Assembly: GCA_014706385.1 (NCBI GenBank)
Contig: JACGZH010000003.1
Location: 1,133,501 to 1,197,500, forward strand
Direction of reading: 5' to 3'
DNA from: Phaffia rhodozyma
Taxonomy: Eukaryota; Basidiomycota; Tremellomycetes; Cystofilobasidiales; Mrakiaceae
DNA: 64,000 bases
Shown here piece after piece: positions 23,256-34,189 of the stretch (position 1 is its first letter; each line of letters starts with the position of its first letter). A program made the translations under genes and the position numbers. The notes beneath the pieces are model-generated. The model had not been told where the DNA came from. It did no database searches and saw only the letters and a program-made list of their open reading frames with translations.

Positions 23256-24671
23256 TCATAGTAGATCCGTAGCAGCATTCGGAAGACCTAGTCGTTGTCG
23301 TTCTCTAGCGATCTCGAAAAATACGGAGCCCTGTAGTTCCGGAGTAGAGTAAAAAGGACGCTTCTCATTCGTCAGCTCTCGACAGAAAGATCAAGACTCA
23401 TACCGATAACAGCATTAGTAGACGGAAGAATCAGAGGAAGCAAGACTCACGTCGTAGACTGTGCGCATCTGTTCTTTAGTGATAACCCCATCATCCGGCC
23501 AGAACAGCACGTATGTGATGATCCATCTAGAATTATTGAGAGAACCCCAAGTGATGGGTCAGTAATCGATATCGACAAAACTCTTCTGGGAAACGAAACA
23601 ATTAAAAGGCAGAAGGATAGGACTTGCTCGAAGCTAGCAGCGACGATCCCAGCACCATCGGCTATACATCTATTTCTGTACAACATCCTTAGGCCCTGCC
23701 AAAAAGTGATCCCTCCCTTTCCTTCGTCATCATACTTCGTGAATATCGCCTCAAACTTGTTGGGCACGAATCGACCTTCTGTATCAAATGCGCCTGAGTC
23801 AGACCCGTGTTTAGCCCGATGGATATTCGCAAGTGTTATCCGGCAGACTAAGAATGCCCAGAGGAAAAGAACCATGTTAGGAACAGCGATGCAAACGAGA
23901 GAAGAAAAGAAATACCAAAGACGTACAAGGATCAGGAAAGATACTATTTCCTGAGAAGAAAGAAAACCCAGGATTGATGATCATCATGCCCAGGAAGCTC
24001 ATGATGAGGTTATATCCCAACTGTCCCATCACCACCCATGCGCTCGGTTAGATCAGTAACTTTGTTTTCCCGGACACGAAGCACAGAAGGGGATTATCCG
24101 TTTGAAAAGCGAAGATAAGGACAGACCTGTCTGAACCCTCTAAATGTGTCAGTCATCCAGATCACTCCATCCCCATCTCTATCCCAAAATAGACAGTGCT
24201 GCTCCATCACGCTCTGATGACTGTGCTTCTCTCTCCAGCCGGGCGTTCCGTCTGGCATTTCTGTGCTCACAGCAATGTTTGCTCTCGGAACATCTTTACG
24301 TAGGCGCACATAGGAAAACATCAAATGTAGCGCGCATGGGTGAGCTCTGCGTACTTCTTCTAATAAAACGAGAATAATAAGATAGACGCCGGGAGCGGGA
24401 ACGAACAGGGTAAATGTAGTTTCTCTTCCAACCCTACAGGTTCTTTCGAATGTCTCTTCATCGCCACATGGCCCTCAATGACTGTCGAGAATCCGGTGGA
24501 TTGATCCGACTTCTGGGCCAACGTTGAGACCTGACTCGAGGTAGAAGAAGTTTGGATGGTGGTCTCTGAAGAAGAAGAGGTATGCGAGAGAGAAGGCGAC
24601 GTTAACGGAGGGCTAAGTGGGAGCTCATTCTCGTGATTCTGCTTGCGTATGTTATCTTGTTCGAGATCCAT
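23256..24671 (-). CDS. caleosin-family protein (copy 2)
   Basis: Second caleosin, six exons: 24407-24671, 24127-24293, 23927-24020, 23628-23847, 23451-23526, 23256-23330 (897 nt, 298 aa). It has a longer Ser/Thr-rich N terminus (about 75 residues) than copy 1. Seen: NIAVSTEMPDGTPGWREKH, EF-hand CLFWDRDGDGVIWMTDTF with the preceding conserved His, a hydrophobic segment with Pro (GMMIINPGFSFF), NIHRAKHGSDSGAFD, and YDDEGKGGITFWQGLRML. Compared with copy 1, two introns in the second half are missing (copy 1 introns after DTE and FSK fall inside exon 23628-23847). A different intron (23527-23627) has a GC donor. The haem-ligand His residues of peroxygenase-type caleosins appear to be kept in both copies. 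Confidence 0.92.
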
Positions 24672-25184
24672 CTTGACGAGTGCGTGAATGAACGTAGAGA
24701 GGAGAGAGTTGAGAAGTAAAACAGAATTCCTTATATCGGTGTGCTCTCGGTCTCAGATGTCCATCGTGGCCGAGTAAGTCAGCATAGTCAGTCGACCGGC
24801 AAGCCGAACACAGTCCGAGATCAAACTCGCACCCTCATCGACTTGATCCACACGGTTACCCGATCTCGATCCCGATCAACCGTGGTTACGGATCTCGTAG
24901 CCACTCACGCTCAGCGTCATTGCCAAGAACTTTGATTCACAGTTAGTAAAGAACGATCGATCCAGAATCCAAGCAGAATGTTTCCTCTCTGTCTCCTTAA
25001 GAGCGAGAAATCATTCGTGTATCAAGGAACATCAGAAGAATTGAGACAGACAGAGTAAAACGTCGGGTACATGTCGCTCTGCAATAGACTACACGTTGAG
25101 AAAGAAACGGAGAAGGAAAAAGAAAGAACGGCGTAGATAATGGCGACAAAGTAGGAGTAGACACTTGAGGGCGGTTGGTTCTAC
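24672..25184. promoter_or_regulatory. upstream region of caleosin copy 2
   Basis: 513 bases between the copy 2 ATG and the exchanger stop (both minus strand). I looked at about 24740-24930, which is GC-richer and repetitive in Arg-codon-like triplets, for a tRNA-like A/B box and did not find one. Nothing further is supported. Confidence 0.4.
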
Positions 25185-26595
25185 TTATGAGACCCAGACT
25201 GCAAGACCAATAGATTCAAAGAGATGAGTGTTTCTTCTCACAAGGCGAATCAACAAGACACTGAAGAACAGAAATGATAGAACTTACATGCCAACGCGAT
25301 AACCGAGTAAAGTGCCATGAGGACTAGAAGGCAGAAACAAGAAGGAAGAAAGGTTAAAATAAGCTCAGACTTGAAAAGAAGGAAAGATTGACTGACTCAA
25401 TCCCTCAAGCCAGTTGCTTGTTCCGTCTGCAATGAGAACGTGAACCAGGATGACAGATACAAACAGGATGATTGTCTCGAAATTAGAGAAGAAGAGCTAC
25501 AGGGATGATAGATAATAAAGGGGGTTAAGTATGGTATACAAGCAGATAATCTTGTTAAAAAAGAGAGCGGAAAAACGAACGGTAAGCTCTCGACCCATAG
25601 CCCAACCGATTATCACGAGCAAAGGAATCATTCCTGTGGAATAGAGCGCAACAGAAAACTTGATGAGCATTCCAATCTCGACGGAGAATATCGAGATTAT
25701 TACATGAGACAATAGACGAACCAGCGGCGATCTGAATGCTAGATCCGACGGCTATACCCATCACAAGCTCCATCTTTCCTTTCATGGCCATCCATATAGA
25801 TGTAACGTGCTCGGCTGAGAAGCAAAAAAAGTTAAGAGTAATAGAGAACGACGGCAACGAGTTACAATAAGTATCAAGGTCTATGTTTCTATATCAGTCG
25901 TTCGTATGTCATAACCGAAAGAAGGACTGACCAGCGTTTCCCACTAGAGGAAGTAAGATCAGACCAACGAATGTCTTGGGGATATTCCACTGCTGGCACG
26001 TTTCATCGATCGAACTGACAAGATGGTCTAGCAGAAACAAACAGGGCAACGATCTTGTTAATGCTGGCGCATTTGTTTCTGAGGAGCGTAGTATAGAAAT
26101 GGTACGGACCGGCACAGAAGGCAGTTAAGATGGTGACCAAGGCGAGAGCGATACCAGAGGCCCAGACACCTAGGTAAAAGTGAACGAAGCACATATGCAA
26201 ACGGTCAACATTTGATTGCCTCGTTGATAGGAGCACAGACAGCGGACAAACCCATCGAGACCTCTTCCTCCTCGACATCCTCAGTATCAGCTTCGAACAG
26301 ACTGGCATGACTCTTAAGCTGGAAGTAGAGGTATGCCAAGTAGACGAAGAACAGCACGAGGGATGTTCCCCTCGAGAGAAGAAGAAGCCCGGTTTGAGGC
26401 GCGCTACTATCGGTTTCCAAAAAGTTGACGATCGAGCTTGAGGCGGAACTGTCGATCTTGGAAGAGTGGTAGGCCGCGGGGACGACCAAGGTGATGCACG
26501 AAAGAACCAGAAGGGAGCTCATCCTATATCACAAACAGAGGAGGTAGCGGCAACAACGACGTCAGCGCCCAAATGACGGCCAGCGTAGACGGTGT

Positions 26596-26631
<36 letters not shown>

Positions 26632-27874
26632 AGAAACCCACGTCTGAGCGGCCGTCACTTGGAAGTGAGACTCTGCAAACTTAAATCCACTGGCGAAGAA
26701 ACTCATACCGAGAACGAGAAGAATGTTGCTAAGCTGATGTAGCAGAGAAAGGTTCGATCAAAAATCACCAAGTGTCCAGAAATAGTGATACATGCAAACC
26801 GATTAGCATGGCGAATCTCGGTCGATCACGCTCATTCGCTATCAGCACGAGAAGAGAGATGTACGTACGATGGATCCGAGCAAACTAGTCTGAACGAGGC
26901 GAAGCTGGTTCTGCTGGAGGGCGACGATACCGACGATGAGTTCGACGGCGTTTCCAAACCTGCATACGTCATAGCGCATGGAAGGTGAAACGATTGATCG
27001 TAAACAGCGAATATGGCCGAGAAATGAACCAGGTCAGTACGATGAGCGGAGCGGATGCCGACAAAGACTCTGTGTCCTTTATCTAGAAGGTTTGACGGGA
27101 AAGAGATTCTAACGAACGTCGCGTTGAGAAGACCGCCGATAGTCTGACCAAGAGGAATGGAGAGCTGCTCGGTTGCATCTCCGAGAAGCTTAGCCAGAGG
27201 GACGATAGAGATGAAGGAAAAGACGAATCGAACTTGAGCACTACGTGGTAGAAAAAGATGAGACGTAAGATAGAGAGACGGGTGTTAGGTATATGTGTCT
27301 TGACAACATGAAGGAGAGTCAGAGAGAGAGAGAGGGAGAGAATGAAGCAAGAGCAGAGTGAAAGAAAGAGAAGAACGACCGAGTGATCCAAAACAAATCA
27401 GGGAAGGGGAAAAAATCTTCAACGGACGTACCTCCATCCTAAGAAAGTAGCAAGGAAGGTGAAGGGAACAGCGATGAGGAGGATGTTGAACCAGCTGTAG
27501 AGAAGATGTTTAGCTGAGGCGAGAGCGGTAGGTGCAACCTTGACCGGGTGCCTATGTGGGTTCCCAGAGAGAAGAGGGGTATGTTCGCCGGAGGCTGTTT
27601 CAAGCGCGTAATAGAACAGGTCACGATGGTTTTGTTTACGAGTGACAACCCAAGATGAGCAGATCAGCCTGGATGAACGATCAAAGGCGAAACGGAGCAA
27701 GAGAAGGTGACCAACGCATAACGATAAGAAACTTTTGAAAAGGGTAGTATTGACTCTTGATGTGGATGGGAGATGGGGATCACCGGAGAACGGACACGAA
27801 AAGAAGAAGGAACAGGTAAAGACCCGTTCTGCGGTCGTAAGGCCAAGACAATTTTCGTAGTGCACAGGTATCAT
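25185..27874 (-). CDS. VCX1: Ca2+/H+ exchanger (VCX1/CAX family)
   Basis: Vacuolar-type Ca2+/H+ antiporter, exporting cytosolic Ca2+ into the vacuole using the proton gradient (family knowledge). Twelve exons: 27432-27874, 27118-27240, 26869-26959, 26642-26733, 26252-26523, 26110-26169, 25932-26027, 25722-25814, 25581-25633, 25397-25496, 25288-25323, 25185-25198 (1473 nt, 490 aa). The two signature repeats are present: FGNAVELIVGIVAL and VGNAAEHVTSIWMA. About 11 hydrophobic segments and an acidic loop (ADTEDVEEEE) between the halves fit CAX topology. The last exon is 14 nt. The first 120 residues come from an open stretch with little family similarity, so the true start or an extra 5' intron remains uncertain; KVAPTALASAKHLLYSW marks the certain part. 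Confidence 0.93.
26596..26630. repeat. (AAGA)n tetranucleotide microsatellite
   Basis: About nine copies of AAGA on the plus strand inside intron 26524-26641 of the exchanger gene, next to the 5' splice site (the GTGGGT donor begins at 26641 on the minus strand). On the transcript this is a (TCTT)n pyrimidine tract. Confidence 0.9.
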
Positions 27875-28745
27875 GGATTTTTATTACGAATTAAATCCGT
27901 AGCTCTATTAGGAATTTCATCGAGCTTCTATTAAAAAGTCCATTCGAATCCTCATCGGCGGATCACAGATAGATTGGATAACAAAAAGGAGTGGATTAGG
28001 TAATCATCACGTGTGTTAGCTTTCGCACAGCTTGTGTCAGGAACCAGAGTTAGGTAACATATACACGACAGCGTGACCATGCTCACATTCCATTATTCAT
28101 CATGCCTTCCATTTCGTTATGCTCCTTCTCCTCACCTTATGCGCTTGATAATCCTTCTCAGCTACGTTCCCTTGATTAGTGATAGGATTAGTGATATGGA
28201 TTAGTGATCTGTTGCTTGATAATCTCTAGTTGATAATCCTGTAGTTTAGTAATCGAGTGGCAACCAGGTGGCCACTTCATCGTAGCTAGAACACATAAAA
28301 GGATCGCGTGCGCGCTCCTTCAAGATGTGGTTCTTCAAGTTAGGATCCTTGTTAAATAACCTAGTAGCTACCAGTGCTATTCAATCACGATTCATCCTCT
28401 CTTCCCTGAGCCTGGAAGCCTAAACCTCCACGCCTCGAGCATCCCTAGTCAACTACAGTCACCTTGCGTAACCCTATAACCCGGCCCCTTACAGCTTGTA
28501 ACAATATCGAAAAAACTACAAGCTTGTCCTAATGAACGCCTAATAGCCGTCTGAAACTTTCGTATTGGGCAGCATCATGGTTACGCATAACCACCGAATC
28601 TAGCCACACCCACACCTCTTCATCTCCACTCCTTCTCTCTTTCTCTCCCTTTCCTTTTCTCATTCATCCAGGCGTTCTCTCTTTCTTCTTTTCTTTCTTC
28701 TTGTTCTTTTCTGGTGTCCTTCATATCTAGAGAATATCTCTTCAC
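27875..28745. promoter_or_regulatory. divergent promoter VCX1 / SWI1
   Basis: 871 bases between divergent start codons. A CT-rich leader (28610-28740) precedes SWI1. Around 28140-28240 there is an AT-rich cluster of repeated short motifs, listed separately. Confidence 0.5.
28174..28208. repeat. three direct repeats GATTAGTGAT
   Basis: Exact 10-bp copies begin at 28174, 28186 and 28199, so they are spaced 12 and 13 bases apart. GATAATC motifs flank them (near 28146, 28218 and 28231). Position and regular spacing in a divergent promoter suggest a multi-site transcription factor array; the factor is unknown. Confidence 0.8.
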
Positions 28746-31700
28746 ATGGCGTTCAATAATAATTCTCGGAACATGTTTCCCTCGTTCGATCCGAATTCAC
28801 CCATCTATCCGACCCCAGGCCAGCCCTCACCATCCCAAAGCCAACACCATCTTTCTCTCTCTGCAAACGCGTCCCAACCGGCAGTCGGAAATAATCCTCT
28901 TGCAGCTCAACAGGCCTTTCTCGCCAGGTTTTCCACCAATGCTGTTTCGCCAACGGCAACCAACCCAAATGTCATATCTAATCCCAACACTCAACCATCT
29001 CCCAGGCCGTCTTCGAGCAACTCAGCCTTCTCTTCCGCTCTCACCGATTTCTCTGTCGGACCGACACAAATCCAACAGACCCAACGGACACCCTCCGGCG
29101 GCAACGGTCAGAGCGCACATTTTCTACAACAAAGAGCAGCGAACCAGCAACAGCAGCAGCAGCAAGCTGGGTCATCAGCATCCACAGGGATCAACCCGAA
29201 CCAGCTAGGTCCACAGAGCCAGCAATACCAGCAGCTTCAACTCCAACAGCAGCTTCTCCAACACCAACAGCTTCAGCAGCAGCAGCAACATTTTCAAAAG
29301 CAGCAACAGCAGATGGCAAGAAATAACTCTGGAAACGGGGAACAGTCTTCAGGAGCAAATTTCCCTCCCAGCATGGTGATGAATTCTGATACTATACGCC
29401 AGGTCCGTCCCACTCGTTCTATCTGCTCGTTCGCACGCGTCTTTCGAGACGCGTCTTTACCATCCAGGTTCTCGAGCTCTTATTTCTCTTTTTTTTTTTT
29501 TTTTTTTCGCTGCATCCTTCTTAATCTTATCACTCTTGGCGATATCTCCAGATGCAAGCTCTACAAGAATGGCGAGCTCGTCAACGATCCAATATGGCTA
29601 CAGCTAGCAGTCCAGTTAACGCCAGTCACCACTCGTCCCCATTTAGCGGCAACCCACCGACAGCAACCGAATCGCCTCGAGAAGCAATGGCTGCCCGATT
29701 TAGTCCAATGATGCAATCCAACGCGTTTCCTCCACCAGCTAGCTCAGCTTCGCTCAATCAACCGCCCAGACCACTTTCCTCGGCCTCGACATCCTCTCAC
29801 ATGACCGAGCCTTCCGGAGGTGGCGGTGGAGGGTCGACAACAGCAGGAGGAGCAGGCCTGACCGGTGTCAACCTTCAGCAGTTTCACTCAACTCAATCTC
29901 AATCGCAGTCTCAGGCGTTCAGACAACCTAGACCTCCTTCCGCCGCGCCTGTTTCTCCCTTTCAGCCGTCTCAACAACCTTCTTCCCAGCCACCGCCACC
30001 GCCGCCACCACTGCTGGCGTCGAGTCCGACCCCTCACGCCGTCAACCAACAGCTTGCTTCGCAACCAACAAACCAGAATCCGATGTCGACCCCATTGAGC
30101 AACCCTCCGATGAACCGACCATCATCCCAACCTCAAAATCCTCAACAGCAGCAACAACAAAGCCAATCTCAATTGCCTCAGAAGCTTCAACCCCAATCTC
30201 AGTCTGCACAGCAGCCTCCTCAACTTAGCCAGGTGACTCAACAGCAACTCCAAGCCAAACAAGCTCAGGCAGCTCATTTTCTCAAGATGATTACTGAGTT
30301 CATGATCAGACGAGGTACTCCGCTTCCCAGATGGTTCACACATGGGGAGGGCGTCGAAGGCGGATTATTGGGCACATTTGGAATTGGAAAAGGCGTAGGT
30401 AGCGATGGTGGATCAGGGGGTGGACGCCGAATCGAAGTCTGGAAACTTTGGGCCGGAATAGCCCAGATGGGAGGGCTAAAAGAGGTAAGTAATCACATAC
30501 CAGATTTTTTCGAAGAGCATACACTCTTCTGTCCGCCCTTGAGCTGTAGGAATCTCAAACATCCAATAACCTGTTCCCTCTTCTCTTACACATAGGCTCT
30601 GAAACATCCCCATTTCGTGAAGATTCTCACTCTCCTCCATCTTCCGCCGACACTACCCGAACCAACGCCGTTCGTAATGTTGGCACATGAACCACAGTTC
30701 GCAAATCGACCACCTACAACGAACGCGCTCGAAGTCATCGTGGCCGCTTATTCAAGCATCTGCTATCCTCTAGAGGACTTCAGGGCTAGGCAGATCGCAA
30801 ACAAACTTCAGCAGCAGCAGCAGCAGCAACAGCAGCAACAGCAACAGCCGCCTTCACTACAGCAGCAACCACAGCAACAGCAACCCCAGCAACCCCAGCA
30901 ACCACCCCAGCAACCCCAGCAACCACAACAATTGCAGCTACAGCAACAACAACAATCGCAGCAGCAACAACAACTGCAACAACTGCAACAGCAACAGTTG
31001 CTACAGCAACAACAGCTCGCTCAACAGATCATGCAACAATCTTCAAACTCCTCCACATCCCAGCAATCTTTTCAGCAGCAGATTCAACAACTACAGCAAC
31101 GACAACAGCTACAACAACAGCAGCTTCAGCTTCAGCAGAAACAACAGCAGCAGCAACATATGCACGTTCTCGCGTCCTCTCCTCCAAACATGGCTGGTAC
31201 TGGTGGTGCTAGCGATATCAACGGTGGAATTGGCGGACAAAGTTCTGGACCTTGTCCATCAGAGCAGCAGAATGAGAATGGCCAACCCAGCTCCGACAGA
31301 AACCCTCATTCGGAAGGAAACATCCCTTCAAACAGAACGGCAACGCCTTCCGACTCGTCCCAGCCCTCAACTCTCGCCTCAAACTTGGTCAGCATACCGA
31401 AACAAGGAGGGAACCCATCTGATGGAATTTCTAGAGGGGTGTTACCTCCACCTGGGTCTGTGCAAATCTCAACCCAGATCCAGCCATCATCCATACCTTC
31501 ACAGCCTCCTATGTTATCCGCCGGTCCATCTGTGCCTACAATAGGTCCGACTGGAACCAACGTCGATTCAACAGTTGCAACAGCAGTGACGCCGATACCA
31601 GCAGTATCATCAGTGGCGATCGGTTCGATGCAGCCTCCTCCTTCAGGTTTGTCTAGTCGGGCGCTCACGCCAGGAGCATATCAGACTCCAGTGTCTGCTC

Positions 31701-33824
31701 CGACTGCGCTTCCTGGTTTATCTACACCGCATGGACCAGGGCAGAGGCAAGAGCCGAGCTCGAAAGGAGACGAGAGAGCGCAGACGAGTGGAGAAAAAGA
31801 GACAGGTTCAAGCAAGAAACGTAAAGGTTAGTTCCTCTCTTAATCTCTAATTTCATAGCGAGACTTGCGGGTATGTTGGATTAATTATGAGTTTACCCCT
31901 TGGGGAACATATTATTTCTTGTCAAGCTCACGAAATGCTGGCCAAAGCTAATGCATCGGTTCAAGTCGGTCTTCATTCAACATCTATATCCTCATTGAGA
32001 GTTTCGCCCATCTGACATTCTTGTCCTATCCTTTCTTTTCTTCCCTCCTCTTTTCTTCAGGACACCCCATCGCCGTTCCCGACAGCATCATCTCCTCACC
32101 AATCCTTACCACAGCCAACGCCGCCACCGCCTTCTCTTCCGACGAGCGCTCCTGTGAAGGCTCCGGCACCTGCACCTGCACCTGTTGTCGTGCCTACGCT
32201 TCCCCCTAGAGTGCGAGCCAAGGTATCCTATATGCCTCTTTGTCGGGAATCTCAAACGTACGGTGGGTGGGACATTGACGCTCTCGAGCGGGAACGAGCA
32301 TCAATCATAGCCACTCGACAGACTCGCCCGTTAGCCGAATTAGGAAAGATCGACATCGAGGGTCTCACCATGTCACTTCGGTCGAGACTTGCCTCCGAAG
32401 TTTCGTACGCGCTGACGGCCGTGCAAATGTTGGCCGCTCAACCAGCGCCGGTAGAGGCGGAGCAGAGGTTCGAAGGGATGCTCCCGATCATGTACTGCTC
32501 AGAGTTGTTCGAGGAGCTTGCCGATCTGTTGGAGGAAGTCGTGTTTGGGGAAGGTGGTCTGGACGAAGCCCAAGAGTTTTTGGACAGAGACCCTTTGAAA
32601 GAAAAGGAAAAGGAACAGAAACAGACGGATGGGACAGCTTGGGAATTAACACTTTGTCATTCACTCTTGGTCTTTCAAGCGAGGGAAACGCTGAGTGGTC
32701 CCACCAGAGCTTCCTCCTCCTCTTCTTCGACATCCACCTCCTCCTCTTCGTCGTCATTAATATCAACCTTTTCGATCGCTCGAAGAGCGCAGATCGCATT
32801 GGCTATCCTGGGGATTCTCGGTGATTTGTCCAGTCAAAAGGAGAACCTCCACCCGATGGTGACTTTCGCCCGGTTACTTCGCGTACTTGTTTACATTTGT
32901 GACCCTCGACTAGCCGGTCTTTCGTTCGATCCTTCCACTGGGTTCCTTTCTCCTGCCGAAGATGATCCTTCATGCCCCGAACCAGTTTTCACTGTTTTCG
33001 ACATGATTAAAGTTCGGAAACAGGTACTCGAGATCTACGCGAATATCGGGATTGGGATCAGAGTTAGCTTGGCCGGATTACCGCCAACGTTCATTGATCG
33101 TTGGCTGGATCTCATCACTTCGTTTATCTACAACTCGACCGACAGCCTTCCGTTTGTGTTCGATCGATCGAACCAAGCCGGGGACTACCAGGCTCAGCAA
33201 CAACAACATGAACAGTTTCCCCAACTGCTCAATACCGCCATCGATGCTTTTACCCAAGTGGCCTACCAGGACCACAACCGAACTGTGTTGGGAGGGCTTC
33301 CAGGTGGGAAGTTACTCCGGTTGTACGAATCTTTGGTTCAACATCTACCGATGTCTGTCGAAGAATTTCATCGGTTCGGTACCCACCCGGGTTGGTTCCA
33401 GATCGTCGCTCAGTCCTGTCATTCACTCTATAGTCTTGTCTTTTTAGCCTCTGCGAGCTTGAGAACAGAGATGAGAAGAAAGATAGGCTGTAATGCTGTG
33501 GTATTGAGGTTCTTCCATCGGTTGATTTCTGTCTCGGCTGATCTTGCCCAGAACCCATTCGGTTTCGTAGCCGGCCGACTAGGCGAGACGATCGGTCTGT
33601 TGAGTGAACGTGGGGGTAGCTCAAGGCCGACATTAACCTTCGGGGTATCCGGCTCGTTCGATCGTTCGATCGGCTTGAACGATGAAGGAGAACTCGAGTC
33701 GGCAAGTTCGGATCCTTCTAGTTGGTTGATCGGAGAAGAACACCTGTTGCAGTTCTTGGTTCAAGTGAAAAACTGTGATCCTGTGTTGTTTGGTGATCTG
33801 GATTCGTTGCTCCATGTATATTAG
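28746..33824 (+). CDS. SWI1: SWI/SNF subunit Swi1-like, ARID protein
   Basis: ARID-domain subunit of the SWI/SNF chromatin-remodelling complex. Exons: 28746-29402, 29552-30484, 30596-31826, 31927-31964, 32061-33824 (4623 nt, 1540 aa). The N-terminal third is Gln/Pro/Ser-rich. The ARID spans about residues 460-595: HFLKMITEFMIRRGTPLP, then the split VWKLWAGIAQMGGLKE|ALKHPHF, then VIVAAYSSICYPLEDF. A long Gln-rich block follows. The conserved C-terminal region (about 1000-1540) has RESQTYGGWDI, LTMSLRSRLASEVSYAL and LAQNPFGFVAGRL. The 38-nt exon encodes AHEMLAKANASVQ; it is required to keep frame, but its 3' end could be six bases shorter. A glycine/serine-rich insert (SDGGSGGG) lies inside the ARID. 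Nuclear. Confidence 0.92.
30808..31160 (+). repeat. CAG/CAA polyglutamine tract in SWI1
   Basis: Coding repeat of CAG and CAA triplets, interrupted by Pro and Leu codons, giving a Gln-rich stretch of about 115 residues. A shorter one sits at about 29141-29310. Mixed CAG/CAA codons mean the protein repeat is kept although the DNA repeat is imperfect. Confidence 0.9.
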
Positions 33825-34189
33825 GATACACACATCTACTTATACTTATATCTACATTACTTCTACATACCTTTCTTTCTTCGTTTTTCTTAATTCATGT
33901 AGAAAGTCGATGAAACATACTCCTCGTTGACTTTCTTATTCGAACTCCAATCGAATGAGCAAAAGAAATTCATTCATGCAAGTAAGAACCGTTGAATACA
34001 CAAATTTCTTCTTAGAGATTTAAATTAAAATAGTAAAAAGAGAAGAACAAGGAAAGAACAACACGGGGGGAATAAATAAACATGCAACGGAAAGAATATG
34101 GAAGCCCAAGGGAAGATAACAAGCGACTCTCCTTGTTAAGAAATTCAACTGTTATCTTCTTTTTCTTCTTCTTCTGGTAGTTCCTCCTA
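33825..34189. other. convergent 3' region SWI1 / helicase
   Basis: 365 bases between facing stop codons, AT-rich, with no gene or structured element that I can support. Confidence 0.5.

Noticed and set aside
24740..24930. Possible tRNA-like segment
   Set aside because: No B-box (GGTTCGANTCC) on either strand and no cloverleaf that I could fold.
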